The notes: a model not told the origin generated them from the sequence alone. DNA of 64,000 bases from Microcoleus vaginatus HSN003 (GCF_022701255.1 NZ_CP031705.1:6138001-6202000); one strand, 5' to 3'. Positions 35,516-45,227 are shown, counted from the first letter of the stretch. A program made the numbers and translations.

Positions 35516-38113
35516 TCAACCAAAATTCAACGGATCGACATCAATAGTTAAACTAACAGAACGCGGGGTGCGATCGCGCAATCCGATCAAATCCGACAAA
35601 TCCACCGACTCATCCAAAGGCAACTTCAGCAAAATCTGCCACCGATAGCGATTTGCGACCCGCATAATCGCCGCAGGTGCAGGCCCCAACAACTCACATC
35701 CCGGTACAGACAATCGCTCAATATACTCCTGACAAACAGACGCTAATTGTACCGCCGTCACCGCAACTTCCGCCGCATCTACACTGCTTAACCGCAACAA
35801 AACCAGCCGCCCCGAAGGAGGATAATTCAGCGCCGCTCTTTCTGCTAATTCTGTTTCCACAAAATCTGCATATTCGTGCCGCCTAACTGCTTGAATAACC
35901 CGATGTTCGGGAGTGTAAGTTTGAATAATTACCCGCCCCGGATCGTCACCTCTGCCTGCACGGCCCGCGACTTGAGTTAATGTTTGAAAAGCTCGTTCGC
36001 TTGCCCGATAATCGGATAAGTTCAGCAACCCATCAGCAGACACAACTCCCACCAAGGTGACTCCAGCTAAATCTAACCCTTTCGTCAGCATTTGCGTACC
36101 CAACAAAATGTCAGCTTCCCCATTAGCAAATTGCGTTAACAATCTGCGGTGATCGCCCTTATTTCTAGTCGTATCGCTGTCAAACCGAATTGCCCGCAAT
36201 TCGGGAAATAATCTCGTTAATTCCTGTTCGACTCGCTGAGTGCCACTACCAAAATTTTTGAAGTAAGGAGAACTGCATTCCGGGCAGTTTTGGGGGTGTC
36301 GTTCGGTGTGGTTGCAGTAGTGACAGCGCAATATTTCTGCGGTTCCTTCACCGACGTGGTGATAAGACAGAGAAACATCGCAGTTCGGGCATTCCATCAC
36401 ATAGCCGCAACTCCGACAAGAGACAAAGGTACTGTGTCCTCTTCTGTGAATAAACAGGATACCTTGCTGTTGTCTTGCTCGCAATTGTTCCAGGGCATTT
36501 TGTAGAGAAGCACTGAAAATTGAGCGATTCCCTTGTCGCAATTCTTGGCGCATATCGACTATTTCCACAGGCGGCATCGGGCGCGAATAAATGCGATCGG
36601 GCAATGATAAATAATGGATATTTGGTAACGAGTAATAATCTCGGCGCGTCCCGACAAAAGTCTCTAAAGCTGGCGTTGCGGAACCTAAAATTAAGGGACA
36701 ATTTTCTAATTCGGCGCGCCATTTGGCAACGGTGCGGGCGTGGTAGCAGGGGGCTCGATCGTCTTGTTTGAAGCTGCTGTCGTGTTCTTCATCGAGGATA
36801 ATTAAGCCGAGGTGAGGTAAAGGCGCAAAAATGGCCGATCGCGTGCCGATGACAATTTGCGGGGTTCCAGTCAGCATCTGACGCCATGTATCGTAACGTT
36901 CGCCCTCGGATAGGGCGCTGTGGTACACGCAAATTTGCTCGCCAAAACGGGCGCGGAATCTGTCTGTAAGTTGCGGTGTCAAACCGATTTCGGGAACGAG
37001 TACGAGGGCGGATTTGCCGCTGGCTAAGATGGGGGCGATCGCCTGCAAATACACTTCGGTTTTCCCGGAACCTGTAACGCCGTGCAGCAGCACTTGACGG
37101 AATCCCGAAAAAGAGTTAATAAACGCTAAGGCTTCAGCCTGAAAATGAGTTAAAGTTTTGGGTGCATCGGGCAATTGAGAAATTCCGCGATCGCCCCTGA
37201 GCACTTCCCTTTGATCGATAACAACACAGCCTTTTTCTTCTATTTTTTTGACAACCGAAGGACTCGCGCTGCAAATCCTCAGTAAATCATTCAGCCACAT
37301 TTCACCGCCACCGCGCCTCAAAACTTCCAATACTTCTTGTTGCCGCTTGGTTAAATCTGTGACAAATGCACTAGCAATTAATGTCACTGCAGGTTTGAGT
37401 TGTGGTTTGGGAGGATGGGGAGGTTCTAAATAACTTTCTACCCAACCCCGTTTCAATAAATCTTTCAATCCCCGATAGCTTCCCTTGACTTGCCCCTGGA
37501 GATATTTCCAAGTGTAATCGCCGTTTTTTTGAGCTTGCAGCAATTGTAAAATTTGATTTGCTGCGGGATTGAGAAATGTTTCGGCATTCGGAGAAATAGC
37601 GTCCTTAATTAAGCGAATTCGGCGCACGGCACGCCTTAACAAACCGGGCGGCAGCGAGGCTCTAATTACTTGAATTAAAGGTGTGCAATAATAGGTGGCA
37701 GTACGATCGAGCAATTCCGAGTAAGTAGGCGGGAAAAAGCCCGTACAGACAACATCTTCGACATCTTTAACCCGCGCCGGATCTAAGTCTGGTGGCAGTT
37801 GAGAAATGAACCGAATCGCGATCCCGCCTAACAGTTGACTGTCAAAGGGTACACTCAAAATATCCCCTGGTTGCACGGTAAGTTCCGCAGGCAAGCGATA
37901 GGTAAATAACTTATTTTCCTCCCCAGGGGAGTCCCCCGCCACCCTGAAAGGAGGGTTCACCAATACCTCGATCCACTCTGCCCGCACGGTGGGGCGCTGT
38001 GGCGGTTCGCTGCTGCCGTAGGATGCCCCGGGCTCTGCCGCTATAGGGGTTGACAAACCAAAAGTGACAGTAGACATAGGGTTGCACATCAAACTAGGAG
38101 GAGCCGCGGTCAA
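35516..38113 (-). CDS. priA: Primosomal protein N' (replication restart helicase PriA)
   Basis: 865 residues (ATG 38077 would give 853). It restarts stalled replication forks. The N-terminal 3' DNA-binding domain contains LFTYRLPAEL; helicase motif I GVTGSGKTEVYLQ near 346; motif II LDEEHDSSFKQ near 440; paired zinc ribbons CRSCGYVMECPNC and CHYCNH...CPEC near 567-617; then QVAGRAGRGDDPGRVIIQT. The last codons abut the 208-bp repeat array. The histidine kinase gene lies 43 bp upstream on the same strand. Confidence 0.95.
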   Translation of the reverse strand: MTAAPPSLMCNPMSTVTFGLSTPIAAEPGASYGSSEPPQRPTVRAEWIEVLVNPPFRVAGDSPGEENKLFTYRLPAELTVQPGDILSVPFDSQLLGGIAIRFISQLPPDLDPARVKDVEDVVCTGFFPPTYSELLDRTATYYCTPLIQVIRASLPPGLLRRAVRRIRLIKDAISPNAETFLNPAANQILQLLQAQKNGDYTWKYLQGQVKGSYRGLKDLLKRGWVESYLEPPHPPKPQLKPAVTLIASAFVTDLTKRQQEVLEVLRRGGGEMWLNDLLRICSASPSVVKKIEEKGCVVIDQREVLRGDRGISQLPDAPKTLTHFQAEALAFINSFSGFRQVLLHGVTGSGKTEVYLQAIAPILASGKSALVLVPEIGLTPQLTDRFRARFGEQICVYHSALSEGERYDTWRQMLTGTPQIVIGTRSAIFAPLPHLGLIILDEEHDSSFKQDDRAPCYHARTVAKWRAELENCPLILGSATPALETFVGTRRDYYSLPNIHYLSLPDRIYSRPMPPVEIVDMRQELRQGNRSIFSASLQNALEQLRARQQQGILFIHRRGHSTFVSCRSCGYVMECPNCDVSLSYHHVGEGTAEILRCHYCNHTERHPQNCPECSSPYFKNFGSGTQRVEQELTRLFPELRAIRFDSDTTRNKGDHRRLLTQFANGEADILLGTQMLTKGLDLAGVTLVGVVSADGLLNLSDYRASERAFQTLTQVAGRAGRGDDPGRVIIQTYTPEHRVIQAVRRHEYADFVETELAERAALNYPPSGRLVLLRLSSVDAAEVAVTAVQLASVCQEYIERLSVPGCELLGPAPAAIMRVANRYRWQILLKLPLDESVDLSDLIGLRDRTPRSVSLTIDVDPLNFG

Positions 38114-38156
38114 AGGGAGTTTTCATTATCCCTCAGTTTAGCTCGATCGATCGATC

Positions 38157-39227
38157 TTAGCTGCCGGAATTGGCGATCGGAATCTCGATCACCAATTCCG
38201 TCCCTTCTCCAATTGCGGAGATGCACTCCAACCTCCCGCCGTGTTTGTCCACAACAATCTGATAGCTAATTGACAATCCCAAACCCGTCCCGTGACCAAC
38301 TGTTTTGGTGGTGAAAAACGGATTAAAAATTTTCGCTTTTACAGCTTCATTCATTCCCCGACCATTATCTTTGATGCTAATTCTTGCCCAATTTTCCGAA
38401 ATAATAGAAGTAGTAATTACCATCTCGATCGGATTGGCTTCTATCTCGTCCAGTGAAGACTTTTGCTCTCGCTCCCGCAGGGCATCAACAGCATTACTAA
38501 TGATGTTCATAAACACCTGATTTAATTGCCCAGCATAACACTCTACCTTTGGTAAAGCTCCATAATTTTTAATAAATTTAATAGCCGACTGACCTGGTTT
38601 TTCTTTAGTTAGATGCTGCAAGATTAACAAGGTGCTGTCAATTCCTTCGTGAATGTTAACTGGTTTCTTTTCACCTTCATCTACCCGCGCAAAGTTGCGT
38701 AAAGTCAACACAATTTCGCGGATGCGCTCGGAGCCAACTTTCATGGACGAAAGAGTTTTCAACAAATCTTCGCGCAGAAAGTCGAGGTCAATTTTTTCCA
38801 GAAAAGCTTCTATCTCCGCATCTGTTTCGGGATACCGATCCTGGTACATTGCGAGCAATTTTAAAATGTCGCCTGCGTAGTCATTGACATAGGTAATATT
38901 GCCGTAGATGAAGTTAACGGGATTGTTGATTTCGTGGGCAATACCAGCTACCAAAATGCCCAAAGCCGACATTTTTTCGGCTTCGATCAATTTTATATGC
39001 GTTGTTTGCTGGTTTTCCAGAGCTTTTTCTAGTGTAGACATTCTTGCTTTTAAATTTTTTTCGGAATCTCTAAATTCCTCAGTGACTATTTTTAGCAAAG
39101 ATTCTTTTTTTTGATTAATGGCTTCTAATTGGCTGCGTTCGGTTTCCGAATTTTCGAGTTTTTCCCGCAGGATGCGATTTTCTTTTTCCAGCTCTTTGAT
39201 TTTTTTTTTCCAGTCTGTTGGTTCCAT
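38157..39227 (-). CDS. Soluble sensor histidine kinase with coiled-coil N-terminus
   Basis: 356 residues. No membrane segment or recognisable input domain: a charged coiled coil (about 1-85) leads into HisKA with ILVAGIAHEINNPVNFIYGN near 92-110. The HATPase follows with NIISNAVDAL, DNGRGM and GHGTGLGLS. The partner regulator and stimulus are unknown; the coiled coil may bind another sensor. The catalytic core is close to those of the kinases at 1610 and 27285. May be co-transcribed with priA. Confidence 0.9.
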   Translation of the reverse strand: MEPTDWKKKIKELEKENRILREKLENSETERSQLEAINQKKESLLKIVTEEFRDSEKNLKARMSTLEKALENQQTTHIKLIEAEKMSALGILVAGIAHEINNPVNFIYGNITYVNDYAGDILKLLAMYQDRYPETDAEIEAFLEKIDLDFLREDLLKTLSSMKVGSERIREIVLTLRNFARVDEGEKKPVNIHEGIDSTLLILQHLTKEKPGQSAIKFIKNYGALPKVECYAGQLNQVFMNIISNAVDALREREQKSSLDEIEANPIEMVITTSIISENWARISIKDNGRGMNEAVKAKIFNPFFTTKTVGHGTGLGLSISYQIVVDKHGGRLECISAIGEGTELVIEIPIANSGS

Positions 39228-39834
39228 GAGTCCTTATTTTAAACCTAAAAATAGTGTGAAAACAGTTTTATTATAAAATTGGCTGCTACCCTTTAGTTAC
39301 TTATTAAATGGTCGTACATCGCCTCTGTAATAGGGTCGGGAAGATTCAAGATTTCCTTTATTTGAGTGGATTTAAAAATCTTATCTAAGATATCTTCAAA
39401 ATGTCAAGTTATTAATAACAACTCTGGTTAAAACCGATCGCTACTTTTATTCTACGCACTCGCATTTGCGGCGTTTTCATCGGATTGTGGATAAATAAGC
39501 TGGACGATCGCAAACTTATAAAGGCTGGCCCAGGGCGAAAAATTGCCCGATTCAGACAATCTTTGTACAAAACCCATCGGCAATGCAAAGCGAAAATATT
39601 GAATGTGAGTGCGATCGACTCCGGGGCGACGGGAAAAGTGCGATCGGGCGATCGCCCACAAGCAATCTCAACTAACAAGCCAATTCCTCTCTCCCAAAAC
39701 GCAATCACACTATACCATTGCTGAGAAATCTCACTGCAATGTGTCGATCGTACTCACACACCCGCACCATTTTGTGCTAATAACTACTACTTGTGACAAC
39801 ATCGACACAGCAGTTTATATTTGGAGAGTAATTG
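39228..39834. other. Gene-poor intergenic region
   Basis: About 600 bp between the histidine kinase and speE. It holds several CGATCG/HIP1-like sites around 39610-39660. A 30-odd codon open stretch on the reverse strand (about 39295-39395, reading EDILDKIFKSTQIKEILNLP) may be a gene remnant. I see no convincing gene. Confidence 0.4.
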
Positions 39835-40779
39835 ATGTCAGGTAGCGAAGTTCGTGCAGACTTTTGGATGAGCGAGTACATTACCCCTTGGGATATTTAC
39901 GTTCACGGCATCATCGCGGTGCTCGCTTACAAGAAAACAGCCTATCAAGAAATGTACGTAGTTCAGACCGGTACTTACGGCAAAGGCTTAGTTTTGGACG
40001 GCAAATGGCAATCTTGTACAGGCGATGAGTTTCTGTACCACGAACCCCTGGTACACCCAGCCATGATTTGTCACGGTTCACCCAAAAAAGTCCTCGTTCT
40101 TGGCGGCGGAGAAGGAGCTACAATTAGAGAAGTGCTGCGCTGGAAAACAGTTGAAAAAGTCGTGATGATCGACATTGACGGCGAAGTAGTAGAAGCTTGC
40201 CGCGAACACCTGCCGGAAATGCACCAAAATGCCTTTGACGACCCCCGCTGCGAAGTAGTAATCGGCGATGCTTTGGACTATTTAGATAAAACTGACAATG
40301 ATTGGGATATTGTCATTTCTGACTTGTCCGATCCCATTGAAGAAGGCCCATCTTTCCAGTTGTTTACCAAGGAGTATTTTGAGAAAGTTCGCAGCGTAAT
40401 GTCACCTAACGGATATTTCGTAGTACAAGCCGGGCCAGTTTCTCCTGCCGAAATGAAAATGCACGCTCGCATTGTAAATACCCTTAAATCTGTTTTTTCC
40501 AATGTTCAATCCTGCACCAGCTTTATTTCTACTTATGGAGCTCCTTGGGGTTTTGCCGTAGCTTCTAATCAAGAAATAAATACGCGACCCGATCCCGAAG
40601 CTACTGACAAATTACTCGCCGAGAAAACAACTGGCGGGTTGCGGATGTTCGACGGAATTACACTGTTGGGGTTGATGCAAGTTCCCGGTCACTTGCGGCA
40701 GGTAATCGCCGCTGAAACCGAAGTTTACACTATGGCAGCACCGCCTAAGTTTTTCGGGAAAGGTTCGGTTGGTCAGTGA
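39835..40779 (+). CDS. speE: Polyamine aminopropyltransferase (spermidine synthase)
   Basis: 314 residues from ATG 39835, with GGAGAG 7 nt upstream. It transfers an aminopropyl group from decarboxylated AdoMet to a diamine. Motifs are VLGGGEGATIREVLRW (nucleotide binding), DIDGEVVEACREHLPEMH, GDALDYL, and ISDLSDPIEEGPSFQLFTKEYF. Its ~30-residue C-terminal extension is modestly longer than the bacterial core. Which polyamine it makes cannot be told from sequence alone. Confidence 0.92.
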   Translation: MSGSEVRADFWMSEYITPWDIYVHGIIAVLAYKKTAYQEMYVVQTGTYGKGLVLDGKWQSCTGDEFLYHEPLVHPAMICHGSPKKVLVLGGGEGATIREVLRWKTVEKVVMIDIDGEVVEACREHLPEMHQNAFDDPRCEVVIGDALDYLDKTDNDWDIVISDLSDPIEEGPSFQLFTKEYFEKVRSVMSPNGYFVVQAGPVSPAEMKMHARIVNTLKSVFSNVQSCTSFISTYGAPWGFAVASNQEINTRPDPEATDKLLAEKTTGGLRMFDGITLLGLMQVPGHLRQVIAAETEVYTMAAPPKFFGKGSVGQ

Positions 40780-40818
40780 AGTTAAATTGAAAGAGAAAAC
40801 TTGTTGGGAGTAACTGAG

Positions 40819-40989
40819 ATGAACAATTTAATTCGCATAGTCGCTGCAATTTTTCTTCCCCCCCTGGGTGTATTTTTGACTGTCGGGATCGGTACTGATT
40901 TTTGGATCAACCTGGTTCTCACGTTTTTGGGCTTTATTCCCGGCATCATTCACGCTGTTTGGGTGATTGCTAAGCACGATCGCGGTTAA
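40819..40989 (+). CDS. Pmp3/YqaE-type small membrane proteolipid
   Basis: 56 residues from ATG 40819 (MNNLIRIVAAIFLPPLGVFLTVG). Two transmembrane helices separated by GTDFWINL and the ending IPGIIHAVWVIAKHD are characteristic of the Pmp3/UPF0057 family, linked to ion homeostasis and stress. It follows speE by about 40 bp on the same strand and may be co-transcribed. Confidence 0.92.
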   Translation: MNNLIRIVAAIFLPPLGVFLTVGIGTDFWINLVLTFLGFIPGIIHAVWVIAKHDRG

Positions 40990-41121
40990 CTTGAAAGCAA
41001 ATCGAGTTGTGGGATAATAAGCAGGCAAGAGAAAATAAACTTTCTTTTGCCTGTTTTTACCAATTAATCTGGATTAAATCTGCGTTCATCCGCGTTCCTC
41101 TGCGGTTAAAAATAAAAAAAT

Positions 41122-42408
41122 CTAATTCTTATGACAATTAGATTGCACCTCAATTTCTTCACAAACCAATTCAGCAATTTTTTTCGCCGCCCCTGATTTT
41201 CCTCGAACCGCACGCAAACGATCGCCCATTTGTACTAATTTATCAGGATTGCTCAAATAGTTGATCGCCAACCCGGCCACAGCATCGGGTTCCAGCTTCC
41301 CAATTAACTCCGGCACAATCTCCTCCTGTGCCCAAATATTTGGCCAAGCATAAAGCTTTCCCTTTCCCAATTGCCAGATTAGCCAATTAATCGCAGTCGC
41401 AAAAGCTGAACCGACTAACGGCAAATTTGCCAGCAATCCCGGCAATCCGTCCCAAGCTTTCATCGCATCCAATTGCTGCGTCGGAATCAAAACAATCATC
41501 GGTACTGCTAACGAGCCCAATTCCGCAGTATTCGCTCCCACAGTAGTTAAACACAGGCTGCATTCTGATAGCAAATCGTAGGCGGGTGTCTCAGTCCAAA
41601 GTTCTATTTGCAAACCATTTGCTGTCTGCAAAAACGGCGATTCTGTTAAATGAAGTTCGGCGCTAGCGTTTTCAAATAAATGCAGGCAAGGATTTTGTTC
41701 AGGATCTGCAAAACGTGCTAGAGTTTGCACATCTATGGTAGGAGCAACGGGAATTACAAAGCGAGTTTCAGGGCGGATGCGGTGGATGGATTGGGCGATC
41801 GACAAACATAACGGTACACCTAAAGCTAATTTGGCGGCTTTAGAACCGGGCAACAATCCAATTAATTCTATTTTTGTACGAGGCAGAGCCTCTGGATATG
41901 CGTTTCCAGGCAGAGCCTGGGAACGAGCAACTTCGGCGATCAAATCTCCGACAACTGTAAATTTATTAGCATATTTTTGGGGGATTTTAGCAAAAACTTC
42001 TGGTTTCATCGCCGCAAATTTATCAATCCAGCGATACCACCGCGCGTCCCATTCAGCATAAATAACAGTGCGATATTTTAGCCTTTTGCCCATAACAACC
42101 GTAAAAAATTGATCGCCACCTAAAAATAAAACAACTCCTGTTTCGTGCCAATCCCAATTTTCAGCAGTTTTGCCCGACAATAAGAATGGAAAAAAATGCT
42201 CCGGTGCTTGCACTCTGTCAACTTCTGGGTAGGAAGATGCGATTTGCGCTTCTTTCCCCGTGGCGTGCGGACAGGGGGACAGCACCACAGAGATTCGCGC
42301 TTGAGTGCCCGCGTTTCCCAATTGCTCGCGCAAAGCTTGCACGGCGGGACGCACCCAAGTTGCCAATTCTCCGGGGCCGTTGGAGAGGATTAAAATATCT
42401 ACTGCCAT
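41122..42408 (-). CDS. Lipid-A-disaccharide-synthase-like (LpxB-related) glycosyltransferase
   Basis: 428 residues. The cyanobacterial LpxB-related form: ILILSNGPGELATWVRP at the start, VVLFLGGDQFF, VIYAEWDARWYRWID, IGLLPGSKAAKLALGVPL and LTTVGANTAELGSLAVPMIVLIPTQQ. GT-B fold, probably using a nucleotide sugar; substrate unknown. Residues about 162-176 (RSQALPGNAYPEALP) are encoded by a dispersed palindromic repeat inserted in frame, just before the IELIGLLPGS motif. The frame remains open. Divergent from the ankyrin gene. Confidence 0.85.
   Translation of the reverse strand: MAVDILILSNGPGELATWVRPAVQALREQLGNAGTQARISVVLSPCPHATGKEAQIASSYPEVDRVQAPEHFFPFLLSGKTAENWDWHETGVVLFLGGDQFFTVVMGKRLKYRTVIYAEWDARWYRWIDKFAAMKPEVFAKIPQKYANKFTVVGDLIAEVARSQALPGNAYPEALPRTKIELIGLLPGSKAAKLALGVPLCLSIAQSIHRIRPETRFVIPVAPTIDVQTLARFADPEQNPCLHLFENASAELHLTESPFLQTANGLQIELWTETPAYDLLSECSLCLTTVGANTAELGSLAVPMIVLIPTQQLDAMKAWDGLPGLLANLPLVGSAFATAINWLIWQLGKGKLYAWPNIWAQEEIVPELIGKLEPDAVAGLAINYLSNPDKLVQMGDRLRAVRGKSGAAKKIAELVCEEIEVQSNCHKN
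41879..41927 (-). repeat. Dispersed palindromic repeat inside the LpxB-like coding sequence
   Basis: A 49-bp copy of the element seen at 29255-29386 (CAGGCTCTGCCTGG...AGGCTCTGCCTC). It lies wholly within the open frame and adds about 15 residues without a stop. Confidence 0.8.
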
Positions 42409-42444
42409 AGGATTTAAGATTTGAAAGGATGCAACGGAGATTTT

Positions 42445-42921
42445 ATGACAGATTTAATTAATGCCGTCAAGACGGGTGATGTTGCGGCTGTAGAAAGTGC
42501 GATCGAACAGCGTGTAGATATCAATGTCAAGGATGAGGAAGGTGCGACGGCTTTGACGACTGCGGCTGAGGCTGGCAATTCGGCGATCGTCAAAAAATTG
42601 CTGGGGGCTGGTGCGGATGTCAACAGTCACGACAATGACGGGTGGACGCCGTTAATGAGTGCGGCTGCTGCCGGACATACCGAGATTGTACAGCTTTTGC
42701 TGGAGGCGGGGGCAGATGTGAATGCTAAAACTAATTTTGGTTTGACGGCTTTGATGAGTGCTGCAGGTAGCGGGCGCACTCAAGTTGTGGAATTTTTAAT
42801 CGATAAAGGAGCTGATATCAAAGCGTATGATAATAATACTTGGACTGCGTTAATTTGGGCGTCTTCGGAGGGCCACAAAGATGCGGTTGAGGTTTTGAAG
42901 CGAGCGCGCGATCGGCATTAA
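42445..42921 (+). CDS. Ankyrin-repeat protein
   Basis: 158 residues from ATG 42445 (MTDLINAVKTGDVAAVESAI), with AACGGAG upstream. Four to five ankyrin repeats of about 33 residues, e.g. DGWTPLMSAAAAGHTEIVQLLLEAGADVNAKTNFG. No signal peptide or extra domain, so it is a cytosolic protein-binding scaffold with unknown partner. Codon use is repetitive, as expected for internal repeats. Confidence 0.93.
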   Translation: MTDLINAVKTGDVAAVESAIEQRVDINVKDEEGATALTTAAEAGNSAIVKKLLGAGADVNSHDNDGWTPLMSAAAAGHTEIVQLLLEAGADVNAKTNFGLTALMSAAGSGRTQVVEFLIDKGADIKAYDNNTWTALIWASSEGHKDAVEVLKRARDRH

Positions 42922-42927
42922 AGACTT

Positions 42928-42960
42928 AGAAACCGGGTTTATTCGAGAAACCCGGTTTCT
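42928..42960. terminator. Bidirectional hairpin terminator between ankyrin gene and array
   Basis: Perfect 13-bp stem AGAAACCGGGTTT/AAACCCGGTTTCT with a 7-nt loop, placed between convergent genes. There is no long T-run, so it may be a repeat acting as a terminator. Confidence 0.55.
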
Positions 42961-43027
42961 GGATGGTACAATTAATTATCGTACTCCCCAGCAGCGATCA
43001 AGCAAATCCTGAATAGCTGCGAGATTT

Positions 43028-44062
43028 CTACCCAATTAAAGAAATTGACCAACTATATTCTGAAGGTAATAAATTCAACTTTAGATTTCCGCCACCTTCA
43101 ATAACGGCGATCGTATCACCATAACTAAGTTGGTCGCCTCCATTTGGTGTAAAGAACGGCAAGCCGTTTGTTTGGATTGCTAAATCTCGATTATTGTTGA
43201 TGGGAAACACAATGTATTTATCGAATAATGATGTAGAGCCGAGCTGGATCGTATCCTGACCTTGGGTAAAGTTTTGAATTGTAGCAAAACCCGGTCCAAC
43301 GTAGAAAGATTTATATCCAACCACAGACACTCTACTGCTATATACAGGCTGCGCTAACACGAATGTATCGGCGCCGGGTCCGCCAATCAGAGTATCGAAT
43401 TCGTTGCTGCCGTCACTTCCAGACACTCCGGCGCCAAAGCCTGCAGAGCTTGTTACTCCAACTAATTGGACATTCCCCACTCCTATACCAGTGAGGGTGT
43501 CATTGCCGGAAGTTCCGATAAAAGTCGCAGAGCGGCTAGGCTCGTTTTTTCCGAAATTGAAGTAGTGTTCCCGACCAGTTGTCAAAGCTCCAGAGTAGAC
43601 AAAAGGTCCAATATCACGGTTTCTATTTAAGTATACTGTTTCATAGAAAGAAGTACCATTACTGAAGCGGCCGAATTGAATGAAGTGCTGGTAGCCACTT
43701 TTAAAGTTATTCTCAATAAACGACCGCGAATCTCGGTTAGTTGCTACATAAAATGCTTCGTCATAATTTGGCGATACGCGCGATCGACCTTCTTCGTAAC
43801 CGTATTGGATAAAGTGGTCTAGGCCCGTCGCAAAAGGTGCATTTGGGTTGTTGGGGGTGCGGACTAAGGCAGCGATATCTGGGTTGCCAGCGAGGTAAGT
43901 AGCTTCGTCAAAATACCGCGATATTTTTGTGAGGCCGGCGGCTTGACCGAACTTTTCAAAGTGTTCTCTTCCAGATTTGATAACTCCTGCATCAATAGCA
44001 GGTTTCACCCAAGGATATTGCGAAAGGTAGTATGGCTCGTCAAAAATTTCATAATTAGTCAT
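43028..44062 (-). CDS. Array paralog A: NPDI/SGREHF-repeat protein with RTX-like C-terminal part
   Basis: 344 residues. Four N-terminal repeats of about 45 residues with consensus (F/Y)DExxYLxxNPDIxxxVxxGxxxSGxEHFxxFGxxxG. They are followed by GTSGNDTLTGIGVGN and DTLIGGPGADTFVLA (degenerate RTX/calcium-binding-type motifs), and a C-terminal domain ATIQNFTQGQDTIQLGS...DTIAVIEGGGNLKLN typical of cyanobacterial RTX-like proteins. No signal peptide; a C-terminal type I secretion signal is possible. The last ~95 residues match paralog E almost exactly although the N-terminal parts differ. Function unknown; surface or secreted protein inferred. Confidence 0.85.
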   Translation of the reverse strand: MTNYEIFDEPYYLSQYPWVKPAIDAGVIKSGREHFEKFGQAAGLTKISRYFDEATYLAGNPDIAALVRTPNNPNAPFATGLDHFIQYGYEEGRSRVSPNYDEAFYVATNRDSRSFIENNFKSGYQHFIQFGRFSNGTSFYETVYLNRNRDIGPFVYSGALTTGREHYFNFGKNEPSRSATFIGTSGNDTLTGIGVGNVQLVGVTSSAGFGAGVSGSDGSNEFDTLIGGPGADTFVLAQPVYSSRVSVVGYKSFYVGPGFATIQNFTQGQDTIQLGSTSLFDKYIVFPINNNRDLAIQTNGLPFFTPNGGDQLSYGDTIAVIEGGGNLKLNLLPSEYSWSISLIG

Positions 44063-44115
44063 AAGTTTTGCTCCAAGCTTAGTCTGCTTACTTATCGGTT
44101 AAACTTGACCCACTA

Positions 44116-44144
44116 TTACTAACTCTACTAACTAAGTATGTCAA
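44116..44144 (-). promoter_or_regulatory. Promoter of paralog A
   Basis: In gene orientation: TTGACA (44139-44144), 17 nt, TAGTAA (44116-44121). The surrounding AATTAACTTGACATA block recurs upstream of paralogs B, D and F. Confidence 0.5.
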
Positions 44145-44271
44145 GTTAATTATTGTTAAGCCGGTTTTATTATTTTTATGGCAAACACAACAGTGCGATC
44201 GCTCTTTTTGCGAATGTGCGATCGTACCCACCGACAACAGCCAAAGGTAAATCCTGAATAGCTTCGAGATT

Positions 44272-45174
44272 TCACCCAAGTGCAAGTCTAAAACGATCCT
44301 CTAGAAATATTGATAATTGATTCAATCTGAGATTGCCGCCGCCTTCAATAACAGCGATTGTGTCAAACGGAGGGGTTATGGTAACTCCATTTTCAACGAA
44401 GGAATAACCCCTGGTTTGGATAGCTAAATCTCGATTATTGTTGATCGGAAACATCAATATGTTTTCTAAGGGCCGACTTATCTGGATGGTATCCTGACCT
44501 TGAGTAAAGTTCCGAATTGTAGCAAAACCCGGCCCGACGTAGAACTGGTAGGGTGCGAACGGATCCCCCAACTTGGAGTTTCGGACAACATCCGCAAGTA
44601 CGAATGTATCGCGACTACTACCGCCAATAAGAGTATCGAATTCATTGATTCCAGAGCTTTCATACCATGGGATGTTTCCAGGTAATAAACCTACTTTAAC
44701 TCCTATTAATTCGACATACGCCACCCCGGAACCACTGAGGATGTCATTGCCGGAAGTTCCGAAAAAAGTCGCACTGCTTCCGAATTGAATGAAATGCTGG
44801 TAGCCACTTTTAAAAGTTCCATTCTGAATAAACGGCAGCAAATATCGGTGACTTTCTAGATAAAACGCTTCGTCATAATCAGGTGATACTTGACTGCGAC
44901 CCTGTTCATAACCGTATTGGATAAAGTGGTCTAGTCCTGTAGCAAAAGGCGCATTTGGGTTGTTGGGGCTGCGGATAAAGGGTTTGAGGTCTGGATTTCC
45001 TTCCACGTAAGTATCTTCGTCAAAGTAACGCGATACTTTGGTCAGGCCGACGGCTCGACCGAAATTTTCAAAGTGTTCTCGGCCAGATTTTATAATTCCT
45101 GCATCAATAGCAGGTTTCACCCAAGGATATTGCGCCAGGTAGTATTGTTCGTCAAAAATGTCATAATTAGTCAT
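44272..45174 (-). CDS. Array paralog B (shorter, three repeats)
   Basis: 300 residues, same architecture as paralog A but lacking the fourth N-terminal repeat: FIQFGSSATFFGTSGNDILSG joins the third repeat straight to the RTX-like part. DTLIGGSSRDTFVLA and the ATIRNFTQGQDTIQI...DTIAVIEGGGNLRLN C-terminal domain are present. The loss of one repeat in frame points to recombination between repeats. Own promoter upstream; unknown function. Confidence 0.85.
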   Translation of the reverse strand: MTNYDIFDEQYYLAQYPWVKPAIDAGIIKSGREHFENFGRAVGLTKVSRYFDEDTYVEGNPDLKPFIRSPNNPNAPFATGLDHFIQYGYEQGRSQVSPDYDEAFYLESHRYLLPFIQNGTFKSGYQHFIQFGSSATFFGTSGNDILSGSGVAYVELIGVKVGLLPGNIPWYESSGINEFDTLIGGSSRDTFVLADVVRNSKLGDPFAPYQFYVGPGFATIRNFTQGQDTIQISRPLENILMFPINNNRDLAIQTRGYSFVENGVTITPPFDTIAVIEGGGNLRLNQLSIFLEDRFRLALG

Positions 45175-45227
45175 AAGTTTTGCTCCAAGCTTAGTCTGCT
45201 TACTTGTCGGTTAAACTTTACCCACTA

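Noticed and set aside
39412..39708. 98-codon open frame on the reverse strand
   Set aside because: No ribosome binding site or recognisable composition, and overlapping open frames on the other strand; the region is rich in CGATCG sites.
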